Of a stretch of 64,000 nt of DNA, positions 42,279 through 49,708 are shown piece by piece (the first letter of the stretch is position 1; each line of letters opens with the position of its first letter). The notes under the pieces are model-generated. The model worked only from the letters and a program-made list of their open reading frames with translations. It was not told the origin of the DNA and ran no database searches. Made by a program: the position numbers and the translations under genes. The stretch comes from Spirochaetales bacterium. GTDB lineage: Bacteria; Spirochaetota; Spirochaetia; Sphaerochaetales; Sphaerochaetaceae. Location: assembly GCA_017470995.1 (NCBI GenBank), contig JAFUXI010000034.1:1-64000 (forward strand), in the 5' to 3' direction.

Positions 42279-43166
42279 ATGCAGAAATCTGAACCGAAAT
42301 CTCTAGCATCAACCTACACGCTTTCAAACGGGATCGAAATTCCGTGCGTCGGATTCGGTACATGGCAGACACCAGACGGAGATGTGGCATACAACTCCGT
42401 TCTCTCCGCCCTGAAGTGCGGATACAGACACATCGATACGGCAACAGCCTACGGCAATGAAGAAAGCGTCGGAAGGGCAATCAATGATTTTCTCAAGACT
42501 GGGGAAGTCAAACGTTCCGAACTATTCATAGCCACGAAACTCCATAACAGGGATCATGGTTATGAGGCAGCCAAGGCGGCAATCGAAAAATCACTGTCGG
42601 CCCTGGGTCTTGAGTATCTGGATCTCTATCTGATCCACTGGCCCAATCCGCTTGCCTTCAGGGCAAATTGGGCAGAGGCGAATGCAGGTGCATGGAAGGC
42701 AATGGAAGAGGCCTACCGGGCCGGCAAGATCAGGGCTATCGGTCTTTCAAATTTCTTCGAGAGGCATATCGAGAAACTTCTGGAGAGTGCCGTCGTTGCT
42801 CCGATGGTCAACCAGATCAAAATCTGCCCGGGCATTGCACAGACAGAACTCGTGAAATACTGCAAGGCCCATGCTATAGCAGTTGAAGGCTACAGTCCGC
42901 TGGGGACGGGCGGAACATTCAGAAGCGAGGTTCTGAAAGACCTCTCCGAGAAGTACGGCAGACCCATTTCCCAGATCTGTGTCCGCTGGAGCATGCAGCA
43001 GGGAGCAATCCCACTGCCGAAGAGCGTCAATGCAGAAAGAATAGCTCAGAATGCGCAGGTGTTTGATTTTTCCCTGTCAGAAGAGGATTGCAAGGCTATA
43101 GCAGAGATTGACTTTGCAGCTCTGGGAATAACTGCGCAGCGCAACCCGGACGAAGCTACATTCTAA
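42279..43166 (+). CDS. aldo/keto reductase (AKR5-like)
   Basis: The 295-residue NADPH-dependent reductase has the tetrad Asp53, Tyr58, Lys87 and His120 (HIDTATAYGN, IATKL, LIHWP) and the typical VGFGTWQ and AIGLSNF segments. The C-terminal cofactor region is IPLPKSVNAERIAQN. These enzymes reduce aldehydes or keto sugars such as 2,5-diketogluconate; the substrate here is unknown. GGGAG precedes the ATG. The GH5 gene follows 25 bases later and is probably co-transcribed. Confidence 0.9.
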   Translation: MQKSEPKSLASTYTLSNGIEIPCVGFGTWQTPDGDVAYNSVLSALKCGYRHIDTATAYGNEESVGRAINDFLKTGEVKRSELFIATKLHNRDHGYEAAKAAIEKSLSALGLEYLDLYLIHWPNPLAFRANWAEANAGAWKAMEEAYRAGKIRAIGLSNFFERHIEKLLESAVVAPMVNQIKICPGIAQTELVKYCKAHAIAVEGYSPLGTGGTFRSEVLKDLSEKYGRPISQICVRWSMQQGAIPLPKSVNAERIAQNAQVFDFSLSEEDCKAIAEIDFAALGITAQRNPDEATF

Positions 43167-43191
43167 AATCACTTTCCGGAGGAAACATATC

Positions 43192-44241
43192 ATGAGAAGT
43201 TTTGAAGGATTCAGGAGAGGCGTAAATCTCGGCGGATGGATTTCACAGTTCAAGGAATATGATGTGAACCATTTCAATTCTTTCATCACCGAGAAGGACA
43301 TAGAAGACATCGCTTCGTTGGGCTTTGACCATGTCAGGGTTCCGGTAGACTACAACGTGCTGGAAGACGAACAGGGCAATGCCATGGAAAGCGGGTTCCG
43401 CTATCTGGACAACTGCAGGCTGTGGTGCGAAAAACACGGGCTGAACATGCTCATCGATCTTCATGAATGCTTCGGATACTCCTTCGACCCCCTCAAGAAG
43501 GATATGGACAGGAGAAAGTTCTTCTATGACGAAGTCCTTCAGAAAAGATTCTTCTCGCTTTGGGAAAAGATAGCAGATCGGTTCAAAGGCTATCCGGACC
43601 AGGTGGCCTTCGAACCCCTGAACGAGGTTGTCCTTTTTGAGGTAAAGGATGCCTGGAACGGAATCCTCAGAAAGTACATAAAGCTCATCAGATCAATTGC
43701 TCCGGAAAGCTACATCGTAGTAGGCGGGGTGTTCTACAACAGCGTCATGACGGTTGCCTGGCTTGATGTTCCCGTTGACCCGAAGATTGTCTACAACTTC
43801 CACTGCTACGAACCCATAGTCTTCACCCACCAGGGAGCCTATTGGCAGGAACAGATGCCTCTGGATTTCAGAATCGGCTATCCCAAGTCCGTGGAGGAGT
43901 ACAGGCAGAAGCATAGGGAGATCTACAGGGATACCGACGGGGCTGTCTTCATGGACGGCCTGTCCGAGATGGGTGTCGGATTCTTCGAGAGAATCTTCGA
44001 GCCTGCGGTCGCCAAGGCGGAGAAGGATAATGTTGCTCTGTACTGCGGAGAATACGGGGTGATAGACAAGGCCGACAACAATTCCAAGAAGCTCTGGCTG
44101 AAGGATATCAATCAGGCCTTTGACAAATACGCGATCGGAAGGGCACTGTGGAACTATAAGGAGAAGGACTTCGGACTTGTCGGCGATTCTTCATTTGAAG
44201 AAGTCGCTTCGATACTGGGTTCGGATTCCCGAGGACGCTGA
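43192..44241 (+). CDS. intracellular GH5-family glycoside hydrolase
   Basis: The 349-residue TIM-barrel enzyme opens with FRRGVNLGGWIS and has DHVRVPVDYN and LIDLHECFGYSF. The acid/base is Glu145 (FEPLNEV) and the nucleophile Glu287 (CGEYGV). GH5 enzymes cleave beta-1,4-linked glucans, mannans or related oligosaccharides. There is no signal peptide, so it should act in the cytoplasm on imported oligosaccharides. GGAGG lies eight bases before the ATG. Pairing with an aldo/keto reductase suggests sugar catabolism. Confidence 0.88.
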   Translation: MRSFEGFRRGVNLGGWISQFKEYDVNHFNSFITEKDIEDIASLGFDHVRVPVDYNVLEDEQGNAMESGFRYLDNCRLWCEKHGLNMLIDLHECFGYSFDPLKKDMDRRKFFYDEVLQKRFFSLWEKIADRFKGYPDQVAFEPLNEVVLFEVKDAWNGILRKYIKLIRSIAPESYIVVGGVFYNSVMTVAWLDVPVDPKIVYNFHCYEPIVFTHQGAYWQEQMPLDFRIGYPKSVEEYRQKHREIYRDTDGAVFMDGLSEMGVGFFERIFEPAVAKAEKDNVALYCGEYGVIDKADNNSKKLWLKDINQAFDKYAIGRALWNYKEKDFGLVGDSSFEEVASILGSDSRGR

Positions 44242-44250
44242 ACCAGACAC

Positions 44251-44279
44251 TTGAAGTCAATCGAGGTTTTTGGTATAGT
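44251..44279 (+). promoter_or_regulatory. promoter of tRNA-Ser(GGA)-SRP RNA
   Basis: TTGAAG (44251-44256), a 17-base spacer and TATAGT (44274-44279), 13 bases before the tRNA. Confidence 0.6.
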
Positions 44280-44292
44280 CATTCTGTTATTT

Positions 44293-44378
44293 GGAGAGAT
44301 GTCCGAGTGGTCGAAGGTGCACGATTGGAAGTCGTGTAAGGTCAAAAGCCTTCCGGGGTTCGAATCCCCGTCTCTCCG
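44293..44378 (+). tRNA. tRNA-Ser (anticodon GGA)
   Basis: An 86-base class II tRNA with fully paired acceptor GGAGAGA/TCTCTCC. The loop TTGGAAG gives anticodon GGA and reads UCC/UCU. Discriminator is G, with CCA not encoded. Only three bases separate it from the SRP RNA. Confidence 0.95.
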
Positions 44379-44381
44379 TCT

Positions 44382-44478
44382 GGGACAGATTCTGCGCTGC
44401 TGGCGCCACCCAACCCCGCCAGGACCGGGAGGTAGCAACGGTAAGTGGTTAGTCAGAGAGACGCAGGTGATTTGTCCC
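44382..44478 (+). ncRNA. ffs: bacterial small SRP RNA (4.5S type)
   Basis: The 97-base RNA is the scaffold of the signal recognition particle with Ffh. The ends pair (GGGACA with TGTCCC, then TCTGCG with CGCAG). The apex holds the conserved Ffh-binding motif: CAGGACC, a GGGA tetraloop, GGTAGCAA, close to the usual CAGGTCCGGAAGGAAGCA. A T-run (44479-44487) ends the transcript. It lies directly behind tRNA-Ser(GGA), with which it is probably co-transcribed and processed. Confidence 0.9.
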
Positions 44479-44501
44479 TCTTTTTTTGCCCATACAACAA
44501 A

Positions 44502-44551
44502 AAAGCTGACAGTAACAGCCTATCGAAATGATAGACGCACTTGTCAGCTTT
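44502..44551 (-). terminator. terminator of the ATPase/STAS pair
   Basis: On the minus strand AAAGCTGACA pairs with TGTCAGCTTT, with an inner CTATC/GATAG stem, followed by six Ts. It may also back up SRP RNA termination from the other side. Confidence 0.75.
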
Positions 44552-44569
44552 ATTTGATTTTATCAGATA

Positions 44570-44866
44570 TTACTGAATTGTCAGGATATCGTTGAAGCCT
44601 GTAACCTCGAAGATCTCCGAGATGGTCTCATTGACGTTCCTGACAACCATCGTGCCCTGCTTGTTCATGCACTTCTGGGCTGCGAGAAGAACACGGAGTC
44701 CTGCGGATGAGATATACTCGAGCTTGTCGAAATCGAACGAGAGAGCCTGAATTCCGTTCAGAGAAGCATTGAGCTCCTTCTCCAGTTCGGGAGCTGTGAT
44801 GGTGTCCAGCCTTCCTTCCAGTGAAATAGTAAGTTCGGTACCCTTGAGGTCTTTATTGATTGTCAT
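44570..44866 (-). CDS. STAS-domain anti-sigma-factor antagonist
   Basis: The 98-residue single-domain protein has the SpoIIAA/RsbV pattern. This includes the LEGRLDTITAPELEKEL strand-helix and YISSAGLRVLL with the phosphorylatable Ser54. A closing VTGFNDILTI helix follows. In partner switching the unphosphorylated form binds the anti-sigma kinase and frees its target. AAGGAG precedes the ATG, 22 bases after the upstream ATPase-like gene, so the two form a pair. No sigma factor or phosphatase is nearby. Confidence 0.9.
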   Translation of the reverse strand: MTINKDLKGTELTISLEGRLDTITAPELEKELNASLNGIQALSFDFDKLEYISSAGLRVLLAAQKCMNKQGTMVVRNVNETISEIFEVTGFNDILTIQ

Positions 44867-44888
44867 TTTTCTACTCCTTCCCCTTTTA

Positions 44889-45479
44889 TCAGAATGCCTT
44901 GATGATATCGATCTGAACCTTGGATCCGACGATGCTCACAAGAACTTCGTCTGCCAGGCTGGCCACGATGGATCTCTCGAGATCCTCGGCCTCTTCGCTT
45001 TCTTCGATCTTTTCCTTGTAGTTGTTCAGGGACCAGATATAGGAACTCATCCCTGCATTCTCACCGACAGGACTGCCGGCGCTCATCATTCCGAGGGAAA
45101 GACCGGACAGAACAGACGGACCCTGGGCGCTCGGAATCATCACGCTTGCGATCATCTCCCTGAGTTTTCCCATAAAGCCCTTGGCTGCAGAGTTCTTTCC
45201 GGACGTTGCAGTGGAAAGAAGCAGCTCCCTGACTTCCTTGTTCATGATGACCTCTGCCTTCAGATGAAGGGTAAATGTATTGCCCTGTCTGTCGACCCAG
45301 TACAACGCATCGATGTAACCCGAAAGATTCTGAATCATGCCCATGAGCTCTTCTGCCAGAAGCCTGAGCCTGAGGTTGGCTTTCTGGTTCAGTCCGCTCT
45401 CGCCACACTCTTTCTCGGTAGCCTGCAGAGCTCTCAGACAATCATCGGAATTGGTGATCTTGATTTCTACTATCTTCAT
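44889..45479 (-). CDS. GHKL-ATPase-like anti-sigma/partner-switch protein
   Basis: The 196-residue protein has the conserved helix RLRLLAEELMGMIQNLSG, a divergent version of the ATP-binding N-box of anti-sigma kinases (ELxxNxxxH), and a TSGKNSAAKGFMGKLR segment characteristic of a branch found in anaerobes. The N-box Asn is replaced by Met/Ile-Gln, so the usual Mg-binding residue is not evident. Activity may differ from SpoIIAB. A promoter at 45508-45537 and an AGGAG site precede it. Paired with the STAS protein, it should belong to a partner-switch regulator. The controlled target is unknown. Confidence 0.6.
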   Translation of the reverse strand: MKIVEIKITNSDDCLRALQATEKECGESGLNQKANLRLRLLAEELMGMIQNLSGYIDALYWVDRQGNTFTLHLKAEVIMNKEVRELLLSTATSGKNSAAKGFMGKLREMIASVMIPSAQGPSVLSGLSLGMMSAGSPVGENAGMSSYIWSLNNYKEKIEESEEAEDLERSIVASLADEVLVSIVGSKVQIDIIKAF

Positions 45480-45507
45480 GGAAACTCCTGTCTGTATCGT
45501 TGATTCA

Positions 45508-45537
45508 ATAATACTTCAAAGCCGTCCCTTTCATCAA
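45508..45537 (-). promoter_or_regulatory. sigma-70 promoter for the ATPase/STAS pair
   Basis: Minus-strand TTGATG (45532-45537), an 18-base spacer and TATTAT (45508-45513). It lies between the partner-switch genes and the Fbp operon, so the two units are separate transcripts. Confidence 0.55.
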
Positions 45538-45550
45538 TGATGAAATGTAA

Positions 45551-46627
45551 CTAAAGGACGTGTACCGATTCCGCCTCGAACTTCAGGAAGCATTCGTCTC
45601 CGACGTTGTAGATCTTCTTGTTCTTGGGGTTTTTCTCCTCGAGCTTAACCAGGGTGTTTCCTACCATGACGTGGTAGTTCTGATAACTGCCCATGAAGCA
45701 GGAAAGCACGACACGGCACGGTAGGGATCCCTCGTCGGCCAGAGTTGCAGCCTCGGGACGAAGAACCATCGTATAGGTCTCCCCTTCCTTCATCTTGTCC
45801 GAGTATTCGACACAGGTCCTGTTGCCCTCGACCTCAAGAACGGCATACTTGCCCTCACGTCCGACCATCGGTCCGCGGAGGAAGTTGGCTTCACCGATGA
45901 AGTCTGCGACGAACTCGTTCACGGGGTGATAGTAAATCTCCTGCGGGGTTCCCATCTGTGCGACGACACCCTTGTCCATGATGATGATCTTGTCTGAGAT
46001 TGCCATGGCCTCGCTCTGGTCATGCGTGACATAGATTGCCGTAATTCCGACTTCCTGCTGGATGCGCCTGATTTCGGTTCTCATCTGGACACGCAGCTTG
46101 GCGTCGAGGTTCGAAAGCGGCTCGTCGAAAAGCAGAACGGACGGCTCGATGACCAGGGCTCTGGCTAGTGCGACTCTCTGCTGCTGTCCGCCTGAAAGCT
46201 GGTTTGTCATTCTGGATTCCATTCCGGAAAGTTCGACCAATTCCAGTATTCTGGTGACCTTCTCCTTGATGACGTCCTTGGGGAACTTGCGCAGCTTGAG
46301 TCCGTAGGCAACATTGTCGAAGATGTTGTAGTGCGGCAGAAGGGCATAGCTCTGGAAGACCATTGCGGTATCGCGCTTGTTGGGGGTCAGCTCGTTGATG
46401 GCCTCGTTTCCGAGATAGATTTCACCCTCGTCCGGGCTCTCGAAACCTGCAATCATCCTGAGCGTGGTAGTCTTTCCGCATCCCGACGGACCCAGAAGGG
46501 TCACGAAGGTACCGGGTTCGATGTTCAGGGATGTATCCTTGACCGCATAGAAATCCTTTCCGGTCTTCGGGTCCTTGTAGATTTTTGAAATATGTTCAAG
46601 GCGAACGCCTTTCTTTTCCTTAGCCAT
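45551..46627 (-). CDS. ABC transporter ATPase, Fbp/Pot type
   Basis: The 358-residue ATPase has Walker A GPSGCGKTT (46-54), Q-loop FQSYAL, signature LSGGQQQR, Walker B/DEP in LLFDEPLSNLDAKLR, and a C-terminal TOBE-like domain (from about 275). Such ATPases pair with two-domain Fbp permeases to import ferric iron, thiamine-like compounds or polyamines. Its start shares one base with the permease stop (TGATG), so the two are coupled. It is the last gene of the operon. Confidence 0.92.
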   Translation of the reverse strand: MAKEKKGVRLEHISKIYKDPKTGKDFYAVKDTSLNIEPGTFVTLLGPSGCGKTTTLRMIAGFESPDEGEIYLGNEAINELTPNKRDTAMVFQSYALLPHYNIFDNVAYGLKLRKFPKDVIKEKVTRILELVELSGMESRMTNQLSGGQQQRVALARALVIEPSVLLFDEPLSNLDAKLRVQMRTEIRRIQQEVGITAIYVTHDQSEAMAISDKIIIMDKGVVAQMGTPQEIYYHPVNEFVADFIGEANFLRGPMVGREGKYAVLEVEGNRTCVEYSDKMKEGETYTMVLRPEAATLADEGSLPCRVVLSCFMGSYQNYHVMVGNTLVKLEEKNPKNKKIYNVGDECFLKFEAESVHVL

Positions 46628-48339
46628 CAGTCAACCTCCTTGATTGCCCGGCTGGTACCGAAATGTTTGATGATGGTGTTCATGATGAGAACAGCACCGT
46701 ATGTGATGAGAATGAGAATCGAAGCGAATGCACATGCAAGTCCGTAGGCGCCCTTCTCCGCGAACTCGTTGATCTGGACCGTGATGAGCAGGTAGCTCGG
46801 AGTGACCAGAAGAATGATTGCGGAAATTGCGGTGATGCTACGCACGAATGCAGTGACAAGTCCGCTGAGGAACGAGTCCTTGATCAGCGGCAGCGTTACC
46901 GTGGTAAACACCTTGAAGCTGTCGGCGCCCATATCGTAGGCACTCTCCTCGATTGATTTGTCTATCTGCCTCAGGGCGGCTATTCCGCTTCTTGTTCCGG
47001 TAGGCAGGGATCTGATGATGAAGACGATCACCAGGATTGCGCCGGTTCCGTAAAGACCCTGCATGAAGCCCGTGCGGAAGATTCCGCCGCTGAAACCCCT
47101 GATGTATCCGACGCCGAGAACGGTTCCGGGAACAGCCATTGCCAGCATGGAGACGGCCTCTATGAAGCCCTTGGCCTTGAATTTCCGCTTGACTACCAGG
47201 TAGGAGATTATCATCGAAAGCAGAGCCGTAATCGGAGCTGAGATGAAGGACAGGACAAAGGAGTCCTTGAATGCCTTGAACCCCTTGTACTTGGTGAATA
47301 CCTGGTTGAACCACTTGAACGTGAACGGGAAGAACTTGTACCCCCAAGTGGGGAACAGAGCTCCGATGGGCACGCAGATGTACATGAGAATGACGAACAA
47401 TGCACCGAGGCTGCAGATGGTGGTAAGCGGGATTCTGACGCTCTTGTCCTCGATGAGCATCCTTGCCCTGGAGGCCTTTCCCGTCAGGGTGGCTGTGGAC
47501 TTCTTCTCAAGCACATACTTCTGGACGGCGAACATGGCCAGCGTGATGCACAGAAGCACCACTGCCATTGCGGAGGCTCCGGCCTTGTCGTAGGCACCGG
47601 TGATCTGCAGATAGATGGTGGTGGCCAAAGTATCGTAGGAACCTCCGATGATCATCGGGTTGGCGAAATCCGCGATGGACTCGATGAACGTCACCAGGAA
47701 GGCGTTTCCGATACCGGGAAGCAGCAGGGGCAGCGTCACGCTTGTGAAGACCTTCATACGTGAAGCACCCATGTCTCTGGCAGCCTCCTCCAAAGACGGG
47801 TCGATATTCTTCAGAAGTCCCCGGAACATCATGTAACAGACAGGGAAGAACGTCAGGGACTGAACGACGACAATACCCCAGAATCCATAGACGCTGTTGT
47901 CATAGATCTTGAACAGGTATCTGGTAATCAGTCCCGATTTGCCGAAGAGCATTATAACCGAAAGTGAAAGGACAAACGGAGGAGAGACGACGGGCAGCAT
48001 GGAAACCACCTTGAAGAGTCCTCCCGCGAACTTGTTTATCCTCACATAGATTTCAACGTAGGCGAACAGCAGTCCGACTGCTGTAGCGAATATTCCGACA
48101 ACGAAGCCCACCTTCAGGGTGTTGGTTATGGCTGTCGTGAATGTCGGTATCTTGAAGACCCTCTTGAAGACGGAGAAGGAAAAACCTCCGTCCCCCACTA
48201 CGCTGTCCACGAGAAGGATAGCCAGGGGATACAGGATGAAGAGGGTCAGGAAAGCGATGAGAAGGATGATGGTCGTGACCATTATCGGGTCAGCCAACAG
48301 TTTCTTCTTATCCAGTCTGGCACTTTGAGCGCTTGCCAT
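46627..48339 (-). CDS. Fbp-type ABC transporter permease, two fused domains
   Basis: The 570-residue protein contains two MetI-type permease domains of about six helices each. They carry contact motifs LEEAARDMGASRMKVFTSVTLP (near 180-200) and the matching segment IEESAYDMGADSFKVFTTVTLP in the second half. This head-to-tail fusion is standard for FbpB-like iron(III) permeases. It is preceded by a hairpin after the binding-protein gene. The substrate is inferred only from family. Confidence 0.92.
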   Translation of the reverse strand: MASAQSARLDKKKLLADPIMVTTIILLIAFLTLFILYPLAILLVDSVVGDGGFSFSVFKRVFKIPTFTTAITNTLKVGFVVGIFATAVGLLFAYVEIYVRINKFAGGLFKVVSMLPVVSPPFVLSLSVIMLFGKSGLITRYLFKIYDNSVYGFWGIVVVQSLTFFPVCYMMFRGLLKNIDPSLEEAARDMGASRMKVFTSVTLPLLLPGIGNAFLVTFIESIADFANPMIIGGSYDTLATTIYLQITGAYDKAGASAMAVVLLCITLAMFAVQKYVLEKKSTATLTGKASRARMLIEDKSVRIPLTTICSLGALFVILMYICVPIGALFPTWGYKFFPFTFKWFNQVFTKYKGFKAFKDSFVLSFISAPITALLSMIISYLVVKRKFKAKGFIEAVSMLAMAVPGTVLGVGYIRGFSGGIFRTGFMQGLYGTGAILVIVFIIRSLPTGTRSGIAALRQIDKSIEESAYDMGADSFKVFTTVTLPLIKDSFLSGLVTAFVRSITAISAIILLVTPSYLLITVQINEFAEKGAYGLACAFASILILITYGAVLIMNTIIKHFGTSRAIKEVD

Positions 48340-48372
48340 TTATTCCTCCACAAAGGATGTCGATATCAAAAA

Positions 48373-48404
48373 GAGGATGGCGGCTCGGATAGACCACCAT
48401 CCTC
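48373..48404 (-). terminator. stem-loop between the Fbp binding-protein and permease genes
   Basis: GAGGATGG (48373-48380) pairs with CCATCCTC (48397-48404), extended by GG/CC inside. On the minus strand a run of five Ts follows, so it can act as a partial terminator. Confidence 0.65.
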
Positions 48405-48428
48405 ATTGCTGCTGATGAAACGCAGACC

Positions 48429-49550
48429 TTACTTGGTCTGGAATCTTGTTGTGTCGCCTGTTGCTGCGCCGGCGTTGGCAAGAGCAGTCATGACCTCTTC
48501 GATGTACTTCTTGGTATTTGCAGTTGCATCGTCGAAGTCGTAGTCGATGACGTTGCTCGGATCAAGACCGAACTCGTATGCAATCTGGGGCTGCTCGGCG
48601 TTGTCGAGAACCAGGAACTGATAGGATCCGTTCTCCTTGGCGAGGTTGACGCAGTTCGGAGACAGAGCATATTCGATCCAGAGCTTTGCTGCATTGGTGT
48701 GCTTTGCACCCTTGAAGATGGCTGTAGCACCGATCTCGCAGGTTGTTCCGCTTGACGGGATGACAAGGCCGATGTTGGCATAGCCGTTGTCTACGATCTG
48801 ATAGATGCCATCGTGCAGGAAGCCGATTCCAACGACACACTCACCTGTTCCGACGTTCTTGGAAGGACCGGAACCGGACTTTGTGTAGACCTCGATGTTC
48901 TTGTCCAGATCCACGAGGTACTGGATTCCCTGGTCATGACCGTACTTCTGGATGACGGTGTTGATGACAAGCTTTGCTGTTCCTGCAGTGTTGTAGTTTG
49001 ACAGCCAGACAAGACCCTTGAACTCGGGCTTGAGCAGATCGGGGAAGTCCTTCGGGGGCTCGATGCCGCGTCTCTGGAGCTCGTCGATGTTGTACATGAA
49101 GCCAAGGATACCGGTGTAGATACCGTACCAGAGGTTGTCCTTGTGCTTGTAAACGCTCTTTGTGATGTGTGCTGCGTTTGCTGCGTCATATCTCTCGAGA
49201 AGACCCTCGGAAGCGAGCATGTTGTACGGATCTGTCGTGCCGCCGAAGAAGACATCGGCGGAAGGATTGCCCTTCTCTTCCTCGATCTTGGCCTGAACCT
49301 CACCTGTTGAAAGGCGCTGATAGGTTGTCTTGATGCCGAACAGCTTCTCGAAATTCTCGCAGACAGCTGAAAGATACTGCTCCTCGCAGGAACCGTAGAC
49401 AACGAGCTCACCCTCTGCCTGAGCGGCCTTGATGAGAGCTGAGTCGAATCCCTCGACCTTTGTCTCTGCGGCTGTTTCCTGAGCAGCCTGTGCGAAAACA
49501 CCAGCGATTGCCACTACGAGAACGAGCAGCAGAACTGAAAGTTTCTTCAT
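48429..49550 (-). CDS. Fbp-type periplasmic substrate-binding protein
   Basis: The 373-residue protein has a signal peptide (cleavage near VFAQA, no lipobox), then GELVVYGSCEEQYLSAV, GNPSADVFFGGTTDPYNML and WYGIYTGILGFMYN. The FEYALSPN-like C-lobe is represented by WIEYALSPNCVNLAKE. These are hallmarks of family-1/8 ferric-iron or 2-aminoethylphosphonate binding proteins. Two adjacent Tyr of classic iron-binding FbpA are not obvious, so the ligand is open. AGGAGG-like AGAGGAGG precedes the ATG, and a palindrome lies in the leader. Confidence 0.88.
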   Translation of the reverse strand: MKKLSVLLLVLVVAIAGVFAQAAQETAAETKVEGFDSALIKAAQAEGELVVYGSCEEQYLSAVCENFEKLFGIKTTYQRLSTGEVQAKIEEEKGNPSADVFFGGTTDPYNMLASEGLLERYDAANAAHITKSVYKHKDNLWYGIYTGILGFMYNIDELQRRGIEPPKDFPDLLKPEFKGLVWLSNYNTAGTAKLVINTVIQKYGHDQGIQYLVDLDKNIEVYTKSGSGPSKNVGTGECVVGIGFLHDGIYQIVDNGYANIGLVIPSSGTTCEIGATAIFKGAKHTNAAKLWIEYALSPNCVNLAKENGSYQFLVLDNAEQPQIAYEFGLDPSNVIDYDFDDATANTKKYIEEVMTALANAGAATGDTTRFQTK

Positions 49551-49562
49551 AATTCCTCCTCT

Positions 49563-49577
49563 TGACCCCTAGGGTCA
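49563..49577 (-). promoter_or_regulatory. palindrome in the leader of the Fbp operon
   Basis: TGACCC-CTA-GGGTCA is a perfect 6+3+6 inverted repeat immediately upstream of the ribosome site. It could be an operator for a metal- or substrate-responsive repressor, or a short RNA hairpin. Confidence 0.4.
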
Positions 49578-49630
49578 TATTGAACCGTTACATATGCGCA
49601 TTCTTTGTTATCTCTGCGCACGCGAAGTTA

Positions 49631-49659
49631 ATTATCGCACCGCTTTAGAGTGCGGTCAA
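49631..49659 (-). promoter_or_regulatory. sigma-70 promoter for the Fbp operon
   Basis: Minus-strand TTGACC (49654-49659), a 17-base spacer and GATAAT (49631-49636). The spacer contains an ACCGC/GCGGT inverted repeat, a possible second operator. It is divergent from dnaX. Confidence 0.6.
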
Positions 49660-49693
49660 TCGAATTATTATTGTGGTCTAGAATGTTATTATT

Positions 49694-49702
49694 TGTTATC
49701 AT
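49694..49702 (+). promoter_or_regulatory. extended -10 element for dnaX
   Basis: TGT-TATCAT (TGn plus -10 box) ends six bases before the dnaX ATG. No good -35 box is spaced from it. There is no Shine-Dalgarno, so the transcript is probably leaderless. Confidence 0.45.
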
Positions 49703-49708
49703 TGCAGT

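Noticed and set aside
45551-46627. MalK for the maltodextrin transporter
   Set aside because: The ATPase is translationally coupled to the two-domain Fbp permease, and its C-terminal domain fits that family.
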